Positions 21,415-32,200 of a stretch of 64,000 bases of DNA are shown here, one piece after another (position 1 is the stretch's first letter; each line of letters starts with the position of its first letter). Below the pieces are notes generated by a model. It saw nothing but the letters and a program-made list of their open reading frames with translations. It had not been told where the DNA came from and searched no databases. The position numbers and the translations under genes are program-made. This DNA comes from Brachycybe producta (taxonomy: Eukaryota; Arthropoda; Diplopoda; Playtdesmida; Andrognathidae), in contig JAUPFP010000029.1 of NCBI GenBank assembly GCA_036925085.1, positions 186,001 to 250,000 of the forward strand, given 5' to 3'.

Positions 21415-23499
21415 CTAGGTTGAGAGAGTGACCGTCCCATTGACACAGGCCAATTCAGAGTCCGTATTTAAAGTGGCCGAAACATAAAGATCTCCATTTA
21501 CAATATCTGGAAGTTTGATGGGGACTGATACCATGAAATTATCCAGAGAATACGAACCCTGAAAACAAAAAGAAATAATTAAAGTAATTAAGTATACATG
21601 TAAGGTAAGATAAAATATAGGTAAATTTATACAGTAATACGTATAGTATAGTCACCGAATACCAGGGGCGGATTTACCAATAGGCAGAGTAGGCAGCTGC
21701 CTAGAGCGGCAAATTTTTGGGGGCGGCAAATTGTAAAATTTTTTTTTTGGAAATTCGTTTTGGATACGAAAAAAAAGTATTGTAAGACAATAAACTGCCT
21801 AATATAACTTGGTTGGCAAGAGTAATTGATGTAACAAGAGCCAGAATGACCACTTCCGACAAAACAGTTGACATTACCATTGTTAAAAGCATACAAAAGT
21901 AACTTTATTACTTTAAGAAAGTATAGGCCATGTGTTTTCAGTTGCTGCCTAGGGGCGGCAAAATGGTAAATCCGCCACTGCCGAATACAAAGTTGTACGG
22001 GGGAAGGGAAACCACAAGCATTTTTTTATTGACAGAGTTTCTTCTGCGCATGTGCGGCGGCACCACCGACTTTCTTTGATGTTTCTCGAGTATTTTTGAG
22101 AGCCGCCATCTTGAAACTGGGTAATGAAAAGGGGGGGGGGTCTCCATAAGAAACTGGGTCTACACGAGTCAAGTGAGTTGATCAGTGCACTTGAATTCAT
22201 TCAACATGAACGCGAATTGAACATCTAAACTCATAGTTGATTCCATTGAGATGATCAACTGACATGAATTATTGGATTTATACGTACAATTCGCGTTCAT
22301 GTCAAATAAATTCAAGTGCATTGATCAACTTATTTGGCTCGTGTAAAACCGGCTATTAGGATTATGTACCGATTCTGCCCGTAGTTCAATCAAGGAACCG
22401 GTTAAACTAAGTTCTATATGTTAAAGCATAGATCGTAAAGATTCGCCTATTTCCTTAACTCTGACCCCAGTTTCAAGATGGCGACTTCCTGTCAACAGCA
22501 ACATCAAAGGTAATTCCGACGACAGATAACTTTTTTATTCTGTGGTAATGTGATACTTACAGATGGAATGGGACAGTGGCAGGGAAATCCAGGTATACAT
22601 GGAACACCTGGAGTGAAATACGCATCCATTAAGGCACACAGGTTGTAATCACACGATCCGATGTTATCAATACACGGTATGGTAATGATGACACCAGCAA
22701 TGCTTTTTTTAAGTGTCAAATGAATCTGAAAACAAATGCAACAGATTGATTACAAATTGTACGTGGCATATAATTATGGTAACGGCCATGATTCATTCAT
22801 AAATTTACCGTTGCTGCTTTATTAACTTCAACGCTGGTAGAACCGTGAACGGTGGCCGTAATGTTTCCAGGAATCTTAATTGGATCTGGAGTTACATTCA
22901 CTGTGTCAACCTTAATCGGATCGTTTGGTCCACAGTCGACAAACGAAAAATGTTTCAACGTAACCACTTTGTCCTGATTGTGACAATAATAAGCATACAA
23001 AATCATAAACGAAAATTAGATATATATTTTTTTAATTTTATAAAATATGATAAAATATCTTACAAAAGAAGAAATTTCGAATAGAAAAGCATGACTTCTA
23101 TACGATTAATTACGTATTTAATTAATTAATAAACATTTGTTTTTTTTAAAAAAAATATGCATGTTATAAATAAAATAAAAATTGATGTATTTAAAAAAAA
23201 CGTTTGAAATAGTAAAAAATGGAATTAACTACGTCTATTAACTAAGGCAAACAATTAAGTTAGATTATGGCAAAATTTTAATAACTAAAATTAAAAAAAT
23301 TAAAATAAGCAAAATAATACATAAAAAAATCTAGTTAAGAAATATTTTATAAAGAAAACCACAATGTTTCTGATTTATTATTTTTTCTGACTGCAATGAA
23401 TTTGGAGCTCACCTTGAGAACGGTTCCATCGATCGAAGCAGCCTCTAAAAAGATCCCCGTTGAAACAAGTAGACTGAGAATGGCTAAAAACTTAATCAT
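21415..23499 (-). CDS. GM2 activator-like secreted lipid-binding protein, copy 1
   Basis: Ganglioside GM2 activator family: small secreted or lysosomal proteins that lift glycolipids or other lipids from membranes. Exons 23499-23413 (signal peptide MIKFLAILSLLVSTGIFLEA), 22973-22809 (FSFVDCGPNDPIKVDTVNVT, PDPIKIPGNITATVHGSTSV), 22725-22561 (KKSIAGVIITIPCIDNIGSC, FPCHCPIPS) and 21558-21415, 186 residues, all introns phase 0. Human GM2A has the same wording ([26 protein letters not shown]) and all eight cysteines are kept. The third intron is swollen to about 1 kb by inverted-repeat elements. Natural ligand unknown; invertebrates have many paralogues, so the enzyme partner need not be hexosaminidase A. 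Confidence 0.93.
21663..21980. mobile_element. hAT-like MITE with intact 8-bp duplication
   Basis: Begins CAGGGGCGGATTTACC and ends GGTAAATCCGCCACTG: imperfect terminal inverted repeats of about 17 bp typical of hAT. The flanking CCGAATAC is identical on both sides (21655-21662 and 21981-21988). Subterminal GGGGCGGCAAA blocks recur. No transposase. It lies in the third intron of GM2A-like copy 1. Confidence 0.88.
22080..22500. mobile_element. Two nested inverted-repeat elements
   Basis: The outer arms are GCCGCCATCTTGAAACTGGG (22102-22121) and CCCCAGTTTCAAGATGGCGA (from 22465). Between them lies a second element (about 22157-22353) with arms holding ACACGAG, GTTGATCA, TGCACTTGAATT and CATGAACGCGAATTG on the left, and their inverse on the right. 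The inner one probably inserted into the outer. Confidence 0.65.
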
Positions 23500-23596
23500 T
23501 TTTAAGTTGAAATGAATTATTACTGAATTAAAAAAAAAAATATGTCTCAACTGCAGGGGTTGAAGCGATATTGGTTAGCAATGATTTATTAAACCA

Positions 23597-23604
23597 TATT
23601 TATA
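23597..23604 (-). promoter_or_regulatory. TATA box of GM2A-like copy 1
   Basis: TATAAATA on the minus strand about 98 bp before the start codon. The neighbouring copy 2 has the same octamer at nearly the same distance (89 bp), which supports a shared promoter layout. Confidence 0.6.
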
Positions 23605-24265
23605 CTCAATTTGGAAATGATACAACCACCAAAAAAAATTCATTCGTTTCACTTATCTCATCAAAGATATGATTATTAATATTTACTCATTTTTATTTAA
23701 AGACATAACATGATTTTGTTCTTGACTTTAAGTCTTTGTTTTTGAAAATACAGAGCTCATTGGTAGTAAGTATAATTATTAAGTTACAGTTAAGTAAATT
23801 AACAGGTGACAGGTAACAAAGAGTGTTTATCTATCTTCAAATCAATAATAATCACAACTTATCAACTTTTTCTAACATTGGGAACACTGCACACATAAAA
23901 AGACCTTTGTGCGGATTGATTCTCATCAATACAAACAAATTTAACAAACAACATGTCCGCATCCGTATAGATACAATCATAAAGGCTAAATACACACATA
24001 AATAAGTATACGTAAACGTAAGAGTCAGTAAAGTGTGATTTATTTGTTTTTATTTCCAAAATTGATATCTGAACAAAATTATGTATTTTCTATCATCAAG
24101 TCTAGAGTCTAGACTCAATCTATAATAACAAGTAATGATTAATATTATAATCATTAATCTAATAATGTAACCATCTCCTGTTGATGATGGACCCTCTCCT
24201 GGTTCCATATATGACACACTAATGACACTCCAAAGTGTAATAAACATTCATGAAATTAAGCAAAA

Positions 24266-25209
24266 TCAGTTCAAATCTTTCTTGGCACCATAAGCCGAAT
24301 CAGAAATGGAAAAGTAGATCTCGGAACATTGTAATTCGTCATTTCCTTGACTGAGTGTAGCAACGGCATGAAAGTCACCAGTGGCAATCTTTGGCACGGT
24401 GGAATTTAGCATTATATGAAGATTATTAATTTCGTAATTACCCTATTAAAATAGATAATAAAAAAAAAAGAAATGATAAAATTATGACAAATAATAATGC
24501 CATTACAAAATGAGCAAAATAGTTAACTAAAACTGACAGCTGGAATGGGACAGTTGCAAGGAAGGTTGTTCTGTAGGAATACATCGGGACATGGTTGATC
24601 CGAAGGGAAGTATTTCTCTAGTATGGCACAAATGTCTGGATAGTCACAACCTCCAATGTCTTTGCAGGGAACGTCCACGTATAAACCCCAAATGGACTTT
24701 TGTAATTTCACATGAGCCTTATGCACAAAGCAAAACATAATTGAGCATGTGTTGGTACTTACTTCGTGGTGGATGTATTACTTACTTTTGTTGGAGAATT
24801 AATATCATTAACACCAGAGACATTCACGGATAAGTCAATGATTCCTGGAGAAACGATGGGATCGGGAGAAATATCCAATGACCTGACTTGAATGGGATCA
24901 TTGGGACCACAATCCTTGTACGAAAACCTCTTCAATTGTATATAGGATGCAAAAAATAGATTTTTTTACAACATTGAAATAAGCAAATGTGAATCGACCA
25001 AACAAAACAGATTTCATTTATTTGGCTTTTGATAGAAATAATTTTGTTTAAAAATTGAATTGTTCATAATATTAGTTTTTGGTAATAATTAATTAGATAT
25101 TATTAATTAGGCAAATACTTACATGAACTTCAAATCCAATGATTGCAACAATACTGATGGACAGTAGTATTATGAGACGATAGACGAATAGACCTGTCAT
25201 TGTAGACAT
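24266..25209 (-). CDS. GM2 activator-like secreted lipid-binding protein, copy 2
   Basis: Exons 25209-25123 (MSTMTGLFVYRLIILLSISI signal region; the second Met at 25200 is an alternative start), 24929-24786 (RFSYKDCGPNDPIQVRSLDI, SPDPIVSPGIIDLSVNVSGV), 24717-24538 (KSIWGLYVDVPCKDIGGCDY, LPCNCPIPA) and 24442-24266, 195 residues, all introns phase 0. The eight core cysteines align with copies 1 and 3. The first exon is 87 nt, as in copy 1. The donor after exon 3 is GTCAGT rather than GTAAGT. Head-to-tail with copies 1 and 3, so a tandem duplication; sequence has diverged well, so not recent. Confidence 0.9.
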
Positions 25210-25297
25210 TCTGTAATTCATAATGGGATACAGTTGGTTGAGGTGTAAAACGTGGGAATCAGATTTCTCTATTGACCAATAACGAATTAAATTCCTG

Positions 25298-25305
25298 TAT
25301 TTATA
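25298..25305 (-). promoter_or_regulatory. TATA box of GM2A-like copy 2
   Basis: TATAAATA on the minus strand, 89 bp before the upstream start codon at 25209. Confidence 0.6.
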
Positions 25306-25812
25306 TTCATTGTGAATCTGGTCTGATAATTTTTGTTTCTTATTTCATCATTAGATTTCTGTTTCTTTGGCGGTGAGATTTTTTCTTTTCCAGAAGTTGT
25401 TTTCTTTTTGGTTAGAAATTAAGTAATAATTATAATCGAACTGATAAATGACATACACGTGTAAATAAAAACTAGAGTGGAAAATCACTAAAAAAAAATG
25501 TGGGTGGAATACTAAAAATGAACTGTTATTTTTTCAGTGAAAAATAGTTTTAAATTACATGTAAGTTATATGGAATCCCAGTTTTATATAATCAGTGTCA
25601 GTATAAAACAGCAAGGTGAAATAACATTTAGGCCTACATTAATTCAGTGAAGGTCATTCATTCATTTAGTAAAGTACGCATCCAGGCTACAAAATCCTAT
25701 TTTCATAATATCAGGGTCTTCCCCTCCTGTACATGCTGGACATTTTTGACTACAGTATTTTTTTTTTTAATAAATTACAGTTGACTGAATACATATACGA
25801 TCGTACCCGCGG

Positions 25813-25860
25813 TCTGCCTTATCCTAAGAAGAAGCTTATGACGTCATAGGGATTGCACAT
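25813..25860. mobile_element. Family D solo end
   Basis: CTGCCTTATCCTAAGAAGAA followed by GCTTATGACGTCATAGGGAT matches one arm of family D. No opposite arm was found nearby. Confidence 0.55.
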
Positions 25861-26533
25861 TTAGTAGTTGTCTAATAGCTAGTTAGCCTCCACGACAAAC
25901 CCTCAGAAAATTATGATATCACTAATTTTGCGCTATTATTTTATGACTTTCATATTGTGTTGTACACCAGTAATATATGACAATATTTGTCATAATAATA
26001 TTTCGTAATTTGCTTTTCTGACTATCACAAGGTTATGAGCCAGATACGACTTATTATTTCATTTCAATAATGAGGTCCCACATTATTTATTTGTACAATG
26101 AGAACAATCATAATGTTTTTTTCTAAAATCACTTTTGTTTTTCTTTTAATGAATTTTAAAAATAGTTTTTTTTTAAAAGTAGTCTTATTTACAATATGAA
26201 AAAATCTGATAGGTTTACAGCTCAGTAGGACACTTGACAACAGTAAAAAAAATAACATATTGACAACAAAATTGGAAAAGGTGACATAATCTATCTTACA
26301 ATTGCTGAGAGAGAGATATGACAATAAGAATGGAAATATTTCATGCACTTTAAACCAGTTATCTAGTTTCTAAAATAAAATAAAAACAACATAAAAATTT
26401 TTTACATGACAATAAAAATCCTTATTTTTGAACATGTTGTCTTTCAATTGAGAGAGTAATTTATCAAAGTGAATATATATATATATATATATATTATAAA
26501 AATAAAAAGACTATTAATCCGATTGTTCCTTTA

Positions 26534-28918
26534 TTATAGTTTAATAATAGCATTTGTTTCGTAACAGGTGAGCCTCTTGTGTTCCTTATAAAGAGAAAAT
26601 TTGATTCGAAATTCTCCTTCCATCAGAATAGGATCGATGTCTGTGGGTGGCCTGGGAACGTCCTGTTCAATTGGTGGCACAGAATAATTCCCCTAAAAAC
26701 ATATTTTGTCAGTTTTAAAAATATAATTCAGTAAAAAATGAATCTTGTGATGAAATGACCTGAATGAGTGGACATTTGCATGTGATATTCTGTTCCAACA
26801 ACTGTTTTGGACAAGATTGTCCAAAGTTGATTTTCTTGTAGTTGCAAATGTCTTCAATGATACAGGAACCAACACCATTGGGATAACAGGGTACTGGCAT
26901 CCAAGTGTGAATCCCAAACAACATTGGGATCTTCTTTTTCATGTCGACTCTTAACTAAGAGCAACACAAAAAAACAAGTAAATATTTAATGCCAGTGGAA
27001 TTTTAAAATAAATGATAATACTTTGATTGGTGCCGTTTGGTTTTCCTTGACGTCCATGTTGAAACCGATAAGTATTTTTCCTGGCACCTGAATTGGATTT
27101 GGACTCAGTTGAATATTATTCAGAATAATGACGTCATTCTTATTGCCACAATGTTTCCAATCCAATTTTGCATAACCCGCTTCTTTGCTGTTGGATGTCA
27201 ATGGCGAAGGATCAAACTACAGTGTGAAAATTAGTTAATTATTCAAAATTAAAATTTCTAAATATATGCTTGATATTTTTTCTACAAAAAATAGGTGGCT
27301 GTGAAATTAGGTTACACGGATGGTTTCAAATAGAAATCAACGTTGTTCTCTTGAATTTTTTTTATCATTTCCTAATCATTAATTAAATTGAGTGATTGAA
27401 ATAATAGTTATTATTAGTTAACAAGGTATTTTAAAGGACAGTCCATCAGTTTGGAAAGTTGTTTTAAAAATTACAACTTTTCAACTAAAAAAGACTCAAT
27501 TGGTTTTCCGAATCTCTGGACAAATGTATAAAACCACTAATTTAGTAATATATTTGCCTCATCGTAAGAAGAACCTTATGACGTCAAAGGGGTTGACGTA
27601 AAATTTACGAAATGATAGTAAAGGGAATACAAGCAATTGAAGCAAACATTTATAACATTTAAAAAAATCGTGCGTTCCCTTTTGTCATTTTATGAAAGAA
27701 CAAAATAAGGCAAAATGAAACAATAGTATGTTTTCATCAACTTCTCTGACGTCACAAGCTTCTTTTTACGACGAAGTCATTCTTACCATTTTCTTGAATT
27801 TCAAAAAAAAAAAATTTCTTGAATTTATCTAGTGTATAAAGAAGCCCCATCCTGAGGCATTTTAGAGCATTTAAATATTTTTCGATTTTGGCCATTTTTG
27901 AAAAAGAAAGTACTTTCTTTGAATGATTGAAAGTCTTTAAGTAGAACTTTCTACTTAAAGACTTTCAATCATTCTACTTTTTTAAGCTTTTTGATATTTG
28001 TGTACAAAGTCGAACCTTCCAGGAGCATTTTCAGAGCTTTTTAATTACGGTACTTAAAAATATTTTTTTTGATTTTTGGAAGCTTTATGAAAATTACAGC
28101 AAAGTCTTGATTTGATTTCTTTCAAGTTGTAAGATTTCTTGAATGTTTGTGGGAGTTTTTTTTACAGATTTATTAGAATTTGGTGGTTTTTGAATTTTTT
28201 TTTAACTGTGAAAAGAATGACTGATTTTTCACTTTAGTGTGTTTTAAGAAGGAAAATTAAACGCTTTTCAGTTAGCTTTTGTAAGTTATCCTGAGAGTGG
28301 GTCACCTACAAATAGGTCACCAAAAACAAACACAATGCGCCGTCGAGTCTGAGAAAAATCTCGTTTTTAACAAAGTTAATACTACTTGCTATAAAGTCAA
28401 TGCTCGCTGGACTAAGGTGATAATAAAGTACATAGGGAGAAAAAAATTATAAACAGGAAAAACGGTCGTTGGATTTCAACCTATTTTGCATGACAATTTT
28501 ATGCTTAAATATTTGTTCAAGGTTGGGGAACATCCAAAAACAAAATAGAAATATTTATAAGTTTTCATCTTCCCCCCCCCCCCTTATTTTAATAATAAGT
28601 TTTCACTTGAAAATAAATTTATGAAATAATAATAAAAAAAAAAACAATTCTTGAAATTGAATATTTTGTTTCAAATATTGTAATAGTAATAATACTTACC
28701 CCAAAAAAGTCAAAATCTCGTTTGTGTCTTATAAATGTTGTCATTACATTAGGATCATTTAAATTGTCATGTAAGTAACTATGAATATATTTGTTTAGAT
28801 TTGGCACAAACACACTTTGTTGTTGTGTGACCTTACTGACCACACATGTCCGAGTAGTACACACGATTAAAAAAACAATTGTCCGAAATACCCACAGCAT
28901 CCAAATTGACCCCTTCAT
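26534..28918 (-). CDS. GM2 activator-like protein with N-terminal extension, copy 3
   Basis: Exons 28918-28700, 27216-27022, 26954-26760 and 26692-26534, 255 residues, introns phase 0. The last three exons match copies 1 and 2 in order (HCGNKNDVIILNNIQLSPNP, IQVPGKILIGFN; WMPVPCYPNGVGSCIIEDIC, ITCKCP; RLTCYE) and keep the eight cysteines. The first exon is 219 nt instead of 87. After a hydrophobic signal region (WVFRTIVFLIVC) it adds about 40 residues ending RHKRDFDFFG, in which RHKR is a furin-like site; that the extension is a cleaved propeptide is inference. The first intron is about 1.5 kb and holds family-D and palindromic repeats. An AATAAA overlaps the stop codon. Confidence 0.85.
27552..27775. 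mobile_element. MITE, family D, copy 3
   Basis: Left arm CCTCATCGTAAGAAGAACCT, TATGACGTCAAAGGGGTTGA; right arm CTCTGACGTCACAAGCTTCT, TTTTACGACGA. Both arms carry TGACGTCA. It lies in the first intron of GM2A-like copy 3. Confidence 0.7.
27921..27974. repeat. Perfect 54-bp palindrome (26-bp arms, 2-bp centre)
   Basis: GAATGATTGAAAGTCTTTAA plus GTAGAA is followed after CT by its exact reverse complement. Such a tight palindrome can form a cruciform and is usually unstable, so it may be recent. It lies in the first intron of GM2A-like copy 3. Confidence 0.9.
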
Positions 28919-29072
28919 TTCTTTTAAATTATGAAATATTTTCAAAAATTATACTGACGCAGGTATGTAGCAGAGATGGTAGTGATACAACAATCATATA
29001 AGATGGGGAACTGGATAGTTTTTAAAATGTTCTCGAGTTAAAATTCTGGTCACTGAACGGCATTCACAGTTA

Positions 29073-29080
29073 CTTTTATA
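29073..29080 (-). promoter_or_regulatory. TATA box of GM2A-like copy 3
   Basis: TATAAAAG on the minus strand about 155 bp before the start codon at 28918. The distance is longer than in copies 1 and 2, so a longer 5' UTR is implied. Confidence 0.45.
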
Positions 29081-30189
29081 TTGTAGCTTTGAAAGAAAAA
29101 AAACACGGGGTGTTTTAATGGTGACGTCAATTGCAAAATGGTTCATCCCCCTATTATACCCCCATTCTCTTTCTCTCTTATTTAAATCTCACTCTTCATC
29201 ATTATTGTGTGTGTTTTTTTTGTTTAATGTTGTGACTAGTCCATGGAATGGCAATGTACTAAAGTGATATTGGAGGCAATAGCATCATTGATTGCAAGGA
29301 ACTATATTTCATTTTTTTTTTGTATGAAATTATGTTGCCTCCATGTCCCAGTTCTTGTTCATCAGGTGCAGTCAGTCACATATAATCAACTAAAGGTTCA
29401 GTATTTACTAGGCAATGTACCAACCCCACATGAATAACAAATATTCGAGGGGGGTACATTGAAGGTCTATCATAATTTCAGGCAAATTGAGTTCTGTCTG
29501 TTGCCAGTTGATAACCTTTTGAAAAGACTGCAAAATAGGAACTTAACAATGATTCCACTTTTACAATTTATTATTTATGTCATTGTTATTACTCATTAAA
29601 GTACAATGTTGAATTGTTACCTGAAATGGTGAAAAGAAAACCACATTCCAATACATACAAATTGCATGTTTCAGTTTAGAATGAAAATGAAATAAAATTA
29701 AGACATTCTAGTTTTCCTTTTAAACAATTTTTTTTTAAAAATAAATATTTTAAAATTGTATTGATTCATGGATTGAAAAAAATCTTTCCAAATAATAGGA
29801 CAAAAAAAGGGTTTTGTTTCCTCATTTTATTTTATTAATTCACATTTATAATTTTGATAAAAAAAAACGTAAAATTGTATTGAGGATTAAAAAATCCGAT
29901 AATATAAAATCTATGTTCAAATGTATGGAAATGATAATTTGAAGGAAATGGTAATTGTGATATAACCTAATTTTGGTGTATTTAGTTGCTTTGTAACAAG
30001 TGGTAGAATTAATATGTTGATGAGACAGCATTTTTAGGATCAATGACCTTTTAAGAAAATTATGGAAAAGGAGGGAGTGAAGAGAGGTTAGCTGCTTGTT
30101 TATTCATTTTTTATGGATCATTAGTCTTCATTAGAAACTTTGTAACAAATTTGAACTAGGCGGTTAAAATGTATAATATAGTATTAGTA

Positions 30190-30532
30190 TTTGCAGATAG
30201 ATGGCGCTAATCTCGGTCATCAACGGTTGTCAAAAAAAGTTTATTGTTTGTGCTTGTTTTTGTTTTTTAATGGTGTTATAATAACTTTTGTAATTATTAC
30301 ATTTTTTTAATTTTAGATTATGAAAATGTTGAAAAAGTGTGCAGTGAAATTGTTAAAAACGACGCTTCAACTTAATGAGTTCCATTTATGAGGGTCTTCA
30401 AAACGGAACTTGAAACTAAGTTGAAATTGCAAATGGCTTCCCTTTGGAAGCCATTTGCAACAGACGGTGGCGCCATCTGTTTACTTTCCTTTGTTACTTT
30501 CGCGCCACTTCTTTTTCTTCATAAGGTAAGGT
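30190..30532 (+). promoter_or_regulatory. Promoter-like island with CTCF-like and E2F-like motifs
   Basis: TAGATGGCGCTA at about 30199, inverse GGCGCCATCTG at 30470-30480, TTTCGCGCCAC (E2F-like) near 30498, and CATAAG|GTAAGG (donor-like) at about 30522-30530. Between them lies a hairpin with 15-bp perfect arms (30427-30441, 30446-30460). The cluster is more GC-rich than its surroundings and could be the first non-coding exon and promoter of an unseen transcript on the plus strand. Confidence 0.35.
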
Positions 30533-32130
30533 CTTTTTTAATTACATTTTAAGTTAATTATGTTCATAACATTGATATATATTGATAAAAAACGTAACAT
30601 AAATTTTCATTATTTTATGGATTTTTTCAATGAAGTTATTGAAAAATGACACATATATTTCATATTTTCGTTATTATTATTTTGTGTAAATGATACGTGA
30701 AAATTATTTCTCAATGCCATTAGATTTTTGTGATAATTAATTTTATTGTTCACTTGTCTAATTAGGTTAACAATATTTCTTAACTATAGGCCTATAGAGG
30801 AATTTAATAAGCGTAAACGTGTCTCATAAACATAGTTCACTTTTACTTTTGTAAGTGGGTTCATTAGCACAAAAAGAAACAATTGAGATAAGGTCAATTT
30901 GGCCCCTTCCCACTTGATTGTTTTCACTCTTGAGGCGCAAACAGTTGAACTTTTCGAACTTATCAGTGTTCATTGGGCAATTATGAAAATCCTTTAGATT
31001 TGAAAGGAAAAAATATTGTCTATTCGTAAATATTCAAATGAGACATATATACAAAACAAAAGAAGGACATATTAAATCTCATAGTTAATTAGTATAGTAG
31101 TTAGTAGGTCTGCTGCTTTGTTTCCATGTTTTAAAAAAATGCCAACACCGTTCCCCCCTCCTCCTTTTAATATTATAAAGTTATGAACAAAAGTCGTAAA
31201 AATTCCATAATGTCTTGCCGTTGATCTCGTACATTTCTTAGGCAAAAATTCAAGAAAGGGAAACTTATCACTTGAATTTCAACTTTTACCCTCTGAGCAG
31301 GGTTCCAATATAGGAATTTCCGATTCAAAGAGACAGTGCAATAAAACACGGTTTTATATATAACCATGTTCAGAGGGTTGAAGTTGAAGTTAAAGGGCTA
31401 ATTAGTTTCCTTCTTGAATTTGAGGAATTATACATTTCTATGATTTTCTACCTGATTTTACTGTGATAATCATACTAGAATCTGTTTTTCTCGTTAATCC
31501 TAACTTAAGATCATTGGCACCAAAGGTGGTGTGTAGTGATAATACTAATGATAGTCGTGGCACCAATGAGGATTAAAAAACGTCTCTCATTTTTAAGTCA
31601 TTTTGTAATAAAAAATCAACAATAAAATCCATGCAAAAGAAAAAGTGAATTTCTTTAAAAGAAATTTCGTTGCTCAATTTATGAAAAAAAAAATAAAAAT
31701 GCATAAAACTTGAAATTGAAAATGTTTCTTTTAAATTTATTAGAAAATCAACTCTTGAAAGGGTTTCTTGAACAGAATTTGCCTTGATTACGTATTTTTT
31801 TTCCCAGAAAATTGATTTAATTGTACTTTTGCAGAATAATATACATTATTATTTGCATAAAACGCACAATTTCTATTAAAAAAAATTGCGCATTTTTTTA
31901 ATTTTTGTTTGTTCGCAATAATAACAATCATTCTGTAATTGGCAGCCTCCTCCAATACCTTAATTTTATTTTGAAATATTTTGAAAAAAGGCAAAATAAA
32001 AATTTAGTTTGAAATGAACCCATTTTGTTTATTAGAGGCCTACATGTATGTTGTTGGATTTTTTTTTCTACCAAGAAATAATTAAAAATCGCTGACTTCA
32101 TCAACTGTTGTTTGCTTTTTATTATATGTA

Positions 32131-32199
<69 letters not shown>
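32131..32199. repeat. (TA)n microsatellite
   Basis: About 34 uninterrupted TA units, the longest TA array in the window. Confidence 0.97.
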
Positions 32200-32200
<1 letters not shown>

